Source: Leptobacterium_A meishanense (GTDB lineage: Bacteria > Bacteroidota > Bacteroidia > Flavobacteriales > Flavobacteriaceae). From it: a stretch of 64,000 bases of DNA. The position numbers and the translations under genes were made by a program. Where the stretch lies: positions 186,001-250,000 of the forward strand of contig NZ_JBBEXE010000001.1 in assembly GCF_037645805.1 (NCBI RefSeq), read 5' to 3'. The notes below the pieces were generated by a model. It made no database searches, was not told where the DNA came from, and worked only from the letters and a program-made list of their open reading frames with translations. Positions 42,834 through 50,249 of this stretch are shown here, in pieces (the first letter of the stretch is position 1; every line of letters starts with the position of its first letter).

Positions 42834-43739
42834 ATGGCAAAGGCAACTAAAAAACAAGCATTGGGGCGTGGATTATCAGCATTGCTGAAAAATCCTGAAA
42901 ATGATATTGAATCAGTAGAAGACAAAAACGCTGATAAAGTTATTGGCAATATCATAGAACTAGAAATTGATGCTATAGAAGTAAACCCTTTTCAGCCAAG
43001 ATCCAATTTTAATGAAGAAGCCTTAAACGAGCTTGCTACTTCCATAAAAGAACTAGGGGTTATTCAGCCTATTACTGTCAGGAAAATAGGTTTTAATAAA
43101 TACCAATTAGTTTCAGGAGAACGACGTTATCGTGCCTCTAAATCAGTTGGTTTAGAAACTGTTCCTGCATACATACGCATTGCCAATGACCAAGAAATGC
43201 TAGAAATGGCATTGGTGGAAAATATCCAACGACAAGATTTAGACCCTATAGAAATTGCCCTGTCGTACCAACGGTTAATTGATGAAATAAACCTTACGCA
43301 AGAACAACTAAGCGAACGGGTTGGAAAAAAACGGTCAACGATAACTAATTATTTGCGTTTGCTTAGGCTTGATCCTATTATTCAAACAGGGATACGTGAT
43401 GGGTTTATTAGTATGGGGCATGGTAGGGCGCTCATCAATATCGAAAGTACTAAAAAACAATTGGAAGCTTACGAAAAAGTGATTGCGGGAGAATTGTCTG
43501 TACGTGAAACTGAAAAATTGGCCAGATCACTTCAAAACAATACTTCTCTTTCCGTAAAGTCCACGAACTCAACTTCTGATAAACATTCTGCATACATTGA
43601 AGAGGGAATAGCTCAAATAAGAGCATATTTGGCTGCTAAAGTGACTGCCAAAGCATCTAAAAATGGGAAAGGCAAGATTATCATCCCATTTCAATCAAAA
43701 GAAGATTTTATCCGGATCCAAAAACTATTAAAAAAGTGA
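42834..43739 (+). CDS. parB: Chromosome partition protein ParB
   Basis: A 301-residue CTP-dependent DNA-binding protein that loads at parS. The N-terminal CTPase region shows IEVNPFQPRSNFNEEALNELATSIKELGVIQPITVR and LVSGERRYRASK; ENIQRQDLDPIEIALSY follows, then the helix-turn-helix (TQEQLSERVGKKRSTITNYLRLL) and a C-terminal dimerisation region from about 255. A short basic N-terminus (ATKKQALGRGLSALLK) probably stimulates ParA. I noticed no parS-like palindrome nearby. The stop TGA overlaps the GTG start of the next gene (GTGA). Confidence 0.94.
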   Translation: MAKATKKQALGRGLSALLKNPENDIESVEDKNADKVIGNIIELEIDAIEVNPFQPRSNFNEEALNELATSIKELGVIQPITVRKIGFNKYQLVSGERRYRASKSVGLETVPAYIRIANDQEMLEMALVENIQRQDLDPIEIALSYQRLIDEINLTQEQLSERVGKKRSTITNYLRLLRLDPIIQTGIRDGFISMGHGRALINIESTKKQLEAYEKVIAGELSVRETEKLARSLQNNTSLSVKSTNSTSDKHSAYIEEGIAQIRAYLAAKVTAKASKNGKGKIIIPFQSKEDFIRIQKLLKK

Positions 43740-44335
43740 CAAGAAAAATTTCAAGCTTAGTTTTGTTTCTTGTCCTATTCTCAATTTCAATAGTAGCTCA
43801 AAATAAAGAAAAGGATACGATTATCATTACTGATAATAATTTTATTAAAAAAAGTATGAACCCTTTATCCCCTAGTAAAGCGGCTTTTTATTCCGCGGTA
43901 TTACCGGGACTTGGACAAGCATATAATAAAAGCTATTGGAAAATACCTATTGTTTATGCCGCTATTGGTACAGGCGTTTACTTCTATGTAGATAACTCCA
44001 ATCAATACAACCGGTACCGGGATGCCTTTAAAAGACGCTTGGCAGGGTTTACAGACGATGAGTTTTATGATATAAACGGCTCCGGTATTGACCCCGGAAA
44101 CCCAGATGTCTCTGATGAGGCTTTGAGGGATGCGCAAGAAGTCTTTCAGCGACAGCGTGAGCTCTCCCTTATCATAACCATTGGTTTGTATGTCCTGAAC
44201 ATTATTGATGCTAATGTAGATGCACATCTAAAACAATTTAATGTAAATAATGACCTCTCTTTCAAGCCTGTAATTCAACAAAATACTATAGATATGAGAA
44301 TGAATTATGGAGCTTCACTAACTTTTGATTTCTAA
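43736..44335 (+). CDS. DUF5683 exported protein
   Basis: A 199-residue protein with an N-terminal signal peptide (SSLVLFLVLFSISIVAQ) and the conserved segment SPSKAAFYSAVLPGLGQAYNKSYWKIPIVYAAIGTGVYFYVD, which contains hydrophobic stretches typical of DUF5683. A second hydrophobic region is LSLIITIGLYVLNIIDANVDAHL near 155-178, and the end LTFDF suggests an outer-membrane beta strand. The start is GTG at 43736, overlapping the parB stop, and is supported by the signal peptide it begins. Function unknown; its place between parB and dapB is a recurring flavobacterial arrangement. Confidence 0.85.
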   Translation: MTRKISSLVLFLVLFSISIVAQNKEKDTIIITDNNFIKKSMNPLSPSKAAFYSAVLPGLGQAYNKSYWKIPIVYAAIGTGVYFYVDNSNQYNRYRDAFKRRLAGFTDDEFYDINGSGIDPGNPDVSDEALRDAQEVFQRQRELSLIITIGLYVLNIIDANVDAHLKQFNVNNDLSFKPVIQQNTIDMRMNYGASLTFDF

Positions 44336-44338
44336 AAA

Positions 44339-45040
44339 ATGAAAATAGCTCTTTTGGGATATGGGAAAATGGGAAAAGCAATTGAGAAAATTGCCATTGA
44401 AAGAGACCATGAAGTGATCCTTAAAATTGATAAAACCACTCCTACGTATGAGATCACGTTAGCTGATGTTGCTATTGATTTTAGTACACCATCTGCAGCG
44501 TATAAAAATATTTCTCATTGCCTGATAAACAATGTCCCTGTGATATCAGGCACCACAGGTTGGTTAGATGATTATGATAATGTTGTAAAGCTTTGTAACA
44601 AACACAACGGAGCCTTTATTTATGCTTCTAATTTTAGTATGGGTGTTAATGTTTTTTTTGAATTAAACGAACATCTTGCCAAAATGATGAAGCAATTGGA
44701 TCAATACGATGTTCAGATCGAAGAAATCCATCATACACAAAAGCTAGATACTCCTAGTGGAACAGCGATTTCGCTGGCAGAGGGCATTATCAAAAACACC
44801 TCTAAAAAAACTTGGAAACTCAATGAAGGTGACAAAGAAAACATTCCTATTATTGCCAAACGGATTGAAAATATACCCGGCACTCATACAATAACTTATG
44901 AAAGTACAGTAGATAGTATTGAAATCAAACATACAGCACATAACCGGGAAGGCTTTGCAGCAGGAGCGGTGATAGCTGCCGAGTGGATTGTAGGTAAAAA
45001 AGGGGTGTTTACTATGAAGGATGTGTTAAACCTTCACTAA
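44339..45040 (+). CDS. dapB: 4-hydroxy-tetrahydrodipicolinate reductase
   Basis: Catalyses the NAD(P)H-dependent reduction in the lysine and diaminopimelate pathway, which supplies peptidoglycan. A 233-residue protein, shorter than the E. coli enzyme. The cofactor motif is GYGKMGKAIE (7-16), the substrate/nucleotide region includes PVISGTTGW, SNFSMGVNVFFEL, and the catalytic segment is EIHHTQKLDTPSGTA with the two histidines. C-terminal AHNREGFAAGAVIAAEW also matches. It begins 3 bases after the DUF5683 stop. Confidence 0.95.
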   Translation: MKIALLGYGKMGKAIEKIAIERDHEVILKIDKTTPTYEITLADVAIDFSTPSAAYKNISHCLINNVPVISGTTGWLDDYDNVVKLCNKHNGAFIYASNFSMGVNVFFELNEHLAKMMKQLDQYDVQIEEIHHTQKLDTPSGTAISLAEGIIKNTSKKTWKLNEGDKENIPIIAKRIENIPGTHTITYESTVDSIEIKHTAHNREGFAAGAVIAAEWIVGKKGVFTMKDVLNLH

Positions 45041-45093
45041 AATGTAACAAAAGAAGCTATTATTGCACTAAAGAAATATAAAATAAAAGTATT

Positions 45094-46644
45094 ATGACAA
45101 TGACACAATGGGCAGTATTCTTTTTAATACTGCAAGCAGTTCACTTTATAGGGACCTGGAAATTATACAAAAAGGCAGGAAGACAGGCTTGGGAAGCGCT
45201 CATCCCTATATATAATGCATACATACTAATGAAGATTATTAACAGGCCTTGGTGGTGGGTAATACTTCTTTTTATACCAATTATCAACGTTATTATGTTT
45301 CCTGTTATATGGGTAGAAACGATCCGCAGTTATGGTAAAAACACAAATCTGGATACTGTACTAGTGATTGCTACCTTAGGTTTTTATATCTATTATGTGA
45401 ATTATATTGTAGATGTAACATATGTAGAAGACCGGAGCCTAAAACCCAGAACTAGTGCGGGAGAATGGATTAGTTCCATCCTGTTTGCAGTTGTAGCAGC
45501 TACTATTGTACACACATATTTCATGCAACCCTATGTTATCCCTACATCTTCATTGGAAAAAACACTATTGGTTGGTGACTTTTTATTTGTGAGCAAATTC
45601 CATTATGGAGCCAGAACACCCATGACGACAGTTGCTTTTCCTATGGTACACGATACCATACCTGTCATAAAATCAAAATCATACTTAAATACTCCACAAC
45701 TACCCTACTTCAGGATTCCTGGCTTTCAAAAAATAAAACGAAATGATATTGTAGTATTTAACTGGCCGGTAGATACCGTCCGTTTTTTCAGAGATCCTTC
45801 AAACATTCATATCGATAAACCAATTGATAAAAAATCAAACTACGTAAAGCGGTGTGTAGCAATTCCTGGAGACTCTCTGGAAATAAAAGATGGATACATC
45901 CATATAAATGGAAAACGAACTGTACTTCCTGACAGAGCTAAACCACAATATGGTTATCTCGTGCAAACTAATGGGCAAGGGTTTAACCCTAGATATATGT
46001 ATGAACGCTATGGTATAACTGATGGATTCGGGAGAGTAAGTGAAAATACTTTCTATTTTTCTTCACTTACGGAGGCGGCAGCTGCCATGCTAAAAAACAA
46101 TCCTAATGTAATCAGTATCACCCGTAGAATTGACAAAAAAGAAGATTACGATCCTTCCATTTTTCCCCACCAGCCTGCAAAGTCATGGACAGGGGATAAC
46201 TTTGGCCCTATCTATATCCCTGAAGCAGGAAAGACCATAGCATTAGACATAGATGTTTTACCATTGTATAAGAGGATTATAGAAGAATATGAAGGTAACA
46301 AGCTGGAAGTAAACGGAAATCAAGTTTTAATAAACGGACAGGAAACAACTTCATATACGTTCAAACAGGATTATTACTGGATGATGGGGGACAACCGACA
46401 CAACTCGGAAGATAGCCGTTACTGGGGCTATGTACCATATGACCATGTTGTAGGTAAGCCTGTTTTTATTTGGATGAGTTGGAATTCCAACGCGAGCGGT
46501 ATCATGAACAAAATTCGATGGGAACGTCTATTTACTACTGTAGGTGGCAATGGTGAACCGGTTTCTTATTTTAAATATTTTTTGATCCTGTTAGCTATTT
46601 GGTTCGGATACAGCCAGTATCGGAAGAGAAAAAAGAAAGCATAG
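45094..46644 (+). CDS. lepB: Signal peptidase I
   Basis: A 516-residue S26 family inner-membrane protease that removes signal peptides. Hydrophobic segments fill the first 140 residues (about 5-25, 50-72, 84-105, 127-147), more than in E. coli. The catalytic site is PTSSLEKTLLVGD with Ser153, followed by the general base Lys252 in YVKRCVAIPGDS. Box E is MMGDNRHNSEDSRYWGYVP near 429-448. An insertion of about 100 residues lies between Lys252 and box E. A further helix is at the C-terminus (FKYFLILLAIWFGYSQY). The long form is usual in Flavobacteriia. The stop at 46642-46644 lies 6 bases before the probable TTG start of the WbqC gene. Confidence 0.94.
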   Translation: MTMTQWAVFFLILQAVHFIGTWKLYKKAGRQAWEALIPIYNAYILMKIINRPWWWVILLFIPIINVIMFPVIWVETIRSYGKNTNLDTVLVIATLGFYIYYVNYIVDVTYVEDRSLKPRTSAGEWISSILFAVVAATIVHTYFMQPYVIPTSSLEKTLLVGDFLFVSKFHYGARTPMTTVAFPMVHDTIPVIKSKSYLNTPQLPYFRIPGFQKIKRNDIVVFNWPVDTVRFFRDPSNIHIDKPIDKKSNYVKRCVAIPGDSLEIKDGYIHINGKRTVLPDRAKPQYGYLVQTNGQGFNPRYMYERYGITDGFGRVSENTFYFSSLTEAAAAMLKNNPNVISITRRIDKKEDYDPSIFPHQPAKSWTGDNFGPIYIPEAGKTIALDIDVLPLYKRIIEEYEGNKLEVNGNQVLINGQETTSYTFKQDYYWMMGDNRHNSEDSRYWGYVPYDHVVGKPVFIWMSWNSNASGIMNKIRWERLFTTVGGNGEPVSYFKYFLILLAIWFGYSQYRKRKKKA

Positions 46645-46649
46645 CACAA

Positions 46650-47276
46650 TTGAAAGCTCTGTTGCATCCTACATATTTTCCATCTATAGCACATTTTGTT
46701 TCAATCGTGAATAATGAACGTGTTGTATTTGAAGTGGCTGACAACTATCAAAAACAAACCTATAGGAATCGTGCATACATCTACGGGGCCAATGGGAAAC
46801 AATTACTTACTGTGCCCATAAAACATATAGGGAATAATGGCCGGCAAAAATATAAGGATGTTAAAGTTGAATATAGTTTCCCTTGGCAAAAACAACATTG
46901 GAAAACCTTACAAACGGCCTACAGGACTTCTCCTTTTTTTGAGTTTTACGAAGATGATCTAGCCTTTTTATTTGAGAACAAAGAAACTTTTTTAATAGAT
47001 TTAAACTTCAAAACAATCGAAATTGTTTCGGATTGCTTTCAGCTCAAACTAAATTACGAAAAAACAACTTCTTATAAGCCAGAAGTAACAGATATAAAAG
47101 ATTATCGGGATTTAGTCCGTGCAAAAAATGAAGTGCACTACCCTTTTGAGTGTTACACACAGGTTTTTGGAGAGAAACACGGGTTTCTTTCCAACCTAAG
47201 TATTCTTGATCTTCTTTTCAATGAAGGCACTAATACAATCAACTATTTAAAAAATCAAAAAACAAACTTCCAATGA
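46650..47276 (+). CDS. WbqC family protein
   Basis: A 208-residue cytosolic protein of the WbqC-like family, named after O-antigen cluster genes but of unknown catalysis. Family blocks visible are LLHPTYFPSIAHFVSIVNN, YQKQTYRNRAYIYGANGKQLLTVPI, WKTLQTAYRTSPFFEFYEDDL and a C-terminal region rich in aromatic residues. No ATG precedes the first block; TTG at 46650 gives MKALLHPTYFPS and is used here, though further upstream starts inside lepB cannot be excluded. Its stop overlaps the next start (ATGA). Confidence 0.85.
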   Translation: MKALLHPTYFPSIAHFVSIVNNERVVFEVADNYQKQTYRNRAYIYGANGKQLLTVPIKHIGNNGRQKYKDVKVEYSFPWQKQHWKTLQTAYRTSPFFEFYEDDLAFLFENKETFLIDLNFKTIEIVSDCFQLKLNYEKTTSYKPEVTDIKDYRDLVRAKNEVHYPFECYTQVFGEKHGFLSNLSILDLLFNEGTNTINYLKNQKTNFQ

Positions 47277-47584
47277 GTCGGTTTTTGATTCATTATGGTT
47301 TTCATTTTTTGTTCCCTTTTCTTATTAGTTACTTGTTCTATAGGAAACAATTCTTAAAAACTTATCTGATCTTAATCGCAGGGATCATAATTGACATTGA
47401 TCATCTGCTAGCCACTCCTGTTTTTGATGCAACCAGATGCAGTATAGGCTTTCACCCCCTTCACAGTTATATTGCTATTCTTTTTTACACAATTATGACA
47501 GGCATCCGGGAGATACGTATTTTTGGAATTGCTTTATTGATCCACATATTGGCAGACAGCATAGATTGCTTTATGATAAATTAG
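47273..47584 (+). CDS. DUF6122 small membrane protein
   Basis: A 103-residue protein with about three membrane helices (FHFLFPFLISYLFY, YLILIAGIIIDIDHLLA, SYIAILFYTIMTG, IFGIALLIHILADSID). Conserved His and Asp residues (HYGFHF, DIDHLL, HPLHSYI, HILADSID) resemble the metal-binding pattern of membrane hydrolases of the YdjM/DUF457 type, but no activity is known. It overlaps the WbqC gene (ATGA) and its own TAG overlaps the TAA of the convergent hydrolase gene. Confidence 0.85.
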   Translation: MSRFLIHYGFHFLFPFLISYLFYRKQFLKTYLILIAGIIIDIDHLLATPVFDATRCSIGFHPLHSYIAILFYTIMTGIREIRIFGIALLIHILADSIDCFMIN

Positions 47585-48600
47585 AAAACTAATGATGCCT
47601 TTATGGGATAGTGATCTGAATATTTTTCAGAAAATGTTTTATGTGCGATCACTTCTATAGGTTCATCAACCAGAATAAAATCAATGCGCATAGGAAAATA
47701 TTCAAAATTCAAAGTTCTTCCAAAGCCACTTCCTGCTTCATCAAAACTATCTTTCATATCCCCTTTTACTTGTCGATAGATATTCGAAAACTGGGTATTA
47801 TTAAAATCTCCACAAACTACTTTCCTGTAGTGATTTTTTCTTTGATGTTTGATGAATATTTCTGCTTGTGCTTGTTGTAGCGCAAAAGCATTCCCCATGC
47901 GCTTAAAAAGTTTCTCAGAATCACTCCGTTCAAGGTCTTGCCTTTCAATACTTATATGTAGTGATTCTAAATGTAGGTTGTATATCCTTATAGTGTCTTT
48001 TCCTTTTACAACATCAATAAATATGGCATTATTGCCTGTATCTGGAAATTCTAAAGAGCCTTCATTGACTATTGGGTGTTTTGAAAAAATAGCCTGTCCC
48101 GTGCGTTGGCTCTTTGCCCTGTACCTTACATATTTATAAGGATATTCACCAAAAGCATTCTCATAGGTAAAATAAAACTCTTGCAAGCATATAATATCTG
48201 GGTTTTCTTTCTTGATTAGTGCCTGTATTTTTGTATCAATCTGTTTGTCATCTGACCAATCATAAGCATTAAATAGTCGGACATTATAACTCATAACGGT
48301 AGTTACCTCTGGCAAAATCGCTATCTCTTTTCCTGAAAATTTATAGAAGGCCAAAATATGGCTATACCCTATAAGTAAAATGATTAATGAGAGTAGAAAT
48401 TGTTTTTTAAGGCCCAATAGCCAATATATGAGAAAAAAAAAGTTGATAATGATAAGTATAGGAACCGTAAGACTTAATACAGAAAGTGCTGGAAATCGCT
48501 TAGGAAATACATATGGCAATGCATATGATAATAATAATAACATTGCGAAAATGGCATTCAGAGAAAAAATGATTTTATTTAAAATACGTAATATACTCAT
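47581..48600 (-). CDS. Membrane-anchored endonuclease/exonuclease/phosphatase family protein
   Basis: A 339-residue protein. The first 90 residues contain three hydrophobic segments (ILRILNKIIFSLNAIFAMLLLLSYALPYVF, LTVPILIIINFFFLIYWLL, LLSLIILLIGYSHILAFY). The catalytic EEP domain starts near residue 100: TVMSYNVRLFNAYDW, ICLQEFY (catalytic Glu), YNLHLESLH, VCGDFNNTQFS and KYSDHYPIKASLVF with the final Asp-His pair. The metal and catalytic residues look complete. Substrate may be a phosphoester or lipid outside the membrane; not known. It is the last of the mutL-rhomboid-rhomboid operon, one base overlap with the upstream gene. Confidence 0.88.
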   Translation of the reverse strand: MSILRILNKIIFSLNAIFAMLLLLSYALPYVFPKRFPALSVLSLTVPILIIINFFFLIYWLLGLKKQFLLSLIILLIGYSHILAFYKFSGKEIAILPEVTTVMSYNVRLFNAYDWSDDKQIDTKIQALIKKENPDIICLQEFYFTYENAFGEYPYKYVRYRAKSQRTGQAIFSKHPIVNEGSLEFPDTGNNAIFIDVVKGKDTIRIYNLHLESLHISIERQDLERSDSEKLFKRMGNAFALQQAQAEIFIKHQRKNHYRKVVCGDFNNTQFSNIYRQVKGDMKDSFDEAGSGFGRTLNFEYFPMRIDFILVDEPIEVIAHKTFSEKYSDHYPIKASLVF

Positions 48601-49505
48601 TACGAATCTTTTCCTGCGTTGAATAAATAATCCTTCTCTTCTTTAGAAAGGCTTTCGTAACCACTTTTACTAATCTTATCAAGAATATCATCAATCTTCT
48701 GTTGATGTTCATTTTTAGTATAAGAAGCACTATAGGATGCTGTTGTAGCAGTTACCTTTTCTTTTTTATATACCGTTTTTAGGGGCGATTTCTTTTTCGG
48801 TTTAAAAAATGATACCATACGGGACATTATCTTCTCAAACCATTCCCCTATATCTTTTCCTTCATATAGTTTTTTCGCATATACAAACCCTAATGTTGCT
48901 CCTCCCAAATGTGCCAGATGGCCTCCTGCATTCCCAAAAGGTATTTGTACTAAGTCTAAAATGACAAAAAAACCCCCAATATACCACAGTTTCACATTAA
49001 AAAATAATATTCTGGTTTCTTGGTTTGGAATATAGGTACATACAAAAATGAGTATTGCCATTACAGCTGCCGATGCCCCTATTAAAGAAGTGTTTACCTG
49101 AAAAAAAGCCGGGAACATGTTGTAACTTAACACAAAAAATACGCCTCCCATTATTGCTCCAAGAAAATAAACATTTAGAAAGCGGCGTCCTCTAAATAAA
49201 TTTAAAAATATCCTCCCTGAAAAATAGAGCAGTACCATATTCCACAAAATATGCCAAATGTACAAGCGTCCTTGTCCTATACCGTCCGCATGAAAGAAAG
49301 CATACGTGATAATAGACCATGGTCGGGTAATAAATTCTGAAAATTGCTTGGGGAGCTCAAACCATTTCAGAAAAAAATCCTGTGGTAGTGAAAAAAGAAA
49401 AGGCAACAGAATGTTTAAAATAAAAATAACCGTATTAATGACTATCATCTTGCCAACAACAGACATGGATGCATATTTATAACGTATGTCATTACTAATT
49501 CCCAT
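48600..49505 (-). CDS. Rhomboid family intramembrane serine protease, C-terminal tail
   Basis: A 301-residue protease with six predicted membrane helices. The catalytic serine is in LIGASAAVMAI near residue 146, and the histidine is in HLAHLGGATLGFVYA near 202. The order matches the rhomboid domain, although GASA replaces GASG. A cytosolic tail of about 80 residues rich in Lys and Ser follows (KPKKKSPLKTVYKKEKVTATTASY) and ends in a helix resembling a small protease-tail element (QKIDDILDKISKSGYESLSKEEKDYLFNAG). It starts exactly after the stop of a second rhomboid gene. Confidence 0.9.
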   Translation of the reverse strand: MGISNDIRYKYASMSVVGKMIVINTVIFILNILLPFLFSLPQDFFLKWFELPKQFSEFITRPWSIITYAFFHADGIGQGRLYIWHILWNMVLLYFSGRIFLNLFRGRRFLNVYFLGAIMGGVFFVLSYNMFPAFFQVNTSLIGASAAVMAILIFVCTYIPNQETRILFFNVKLWYIGGFFVILDLVQIPFGNAGGHLAHLGGATLGFVYAKKLYEGKDIGEWFEKIMSRMVSFFKPKKKSPLKTVYKKEKVTATTASYSASYTKNEHQQKIDDILDKISKSGYESLSKEEKDYLFNAGKDS

Positions 49506-50249
49506 TTAATCCCAACGATTTTTATTGAATTGATTCCGTTTCCAATACCACATCATGATAAAACCAAATAACGCCCCTCCTACATGGGCAAAATGGGCAA
49601 TCCCCGAACCAAATATAGAATAGCCCGTAACACCTGAAAACAAATCAAGAGCTATCAAGATAGGAATAAAATATTTTGCTTTTATAGGAATCGGGACGAA
49701 AATAAGAAATAACTCGGCATTTGGGTATAACATGCCAAAAGCTACCAAAATTCCATAGATAGCTCCCGAAGCTCCTACTGCAGGTGATATATATGAGCTT
49801 AAAAAGTTGTCAATAGTGCTTTTAGAAGCAATCTGATACCATGAAGAGTCATACTGTCCGGCATTTAACAGTGAATATATTTGATTCTCATCAATCCCTG
49901 CTCCTATCAATGCCTGAAATCCCTCATTAAAATAATAATAATTGACCAATGTATGAAGAAGTGCTGCCCCTAAACCTGCTGAGAAATAGAAAAACAAGAA
50001 CTTATTCCTTCCCCACATATGTTCTAATGGGGAACCAAAGGCCCACAAGGCATACATATTAAAAAAGATATGCATAAAACTACCATGCATAAACATATGA
50101 GAAATTATCTGCCATAGATGAAAATTTCCATTCTTAGGAAACCACAATGAAAAGAGTTGGTATAGAACGTCTCCATAAAGCTGTGCCCCTATAAAAAACA
50201 GAACATTAATAATTAATAAATGTTTAACTGCATTGGTGATTCTTCCCAT
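49506..50249 (-). CDS. Rhomboid family intramembrane serine protease
   Basis: A 247-residue inner-membrane protease with six or seven hydrophobic segments. The catalytic site is VGASGAIYGILVAFG with the nucleophile Ser near residue 159, and the partner His is in HFAHVGGALFGF near 221. The N-terminal region has HMFMHGSFMHIFFNMYALWAFG, a rhomboid hallmark. It lies between mutL and a second rhomboid gene without spacer on either side. The two are diverged from each other, so the duplication is not recent. Confidence 0.93.
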   Translation of the reverse strand: MGRITNAVKHLLIINVLFFIGAQLYGDVLYQLFSLWFPKNGNFHLWQIISHMFMHGSFMHIFFNMYALWAFGSPLEHMWGRNKFLFFYFSAGLGAALLHTLVNYYYFNEGFQALIGAGIDENQIYSLLNAGQYDSSWYQIASKSTIDNFLSSYISPAVGASGAIYGILVAFGMLYPNAELFLIFVPIPIKAKYFIPILIALDLFSGVTGYSIFGSGIAHFAHVGGALFGFIMMWYWKRNQFNKNRWD

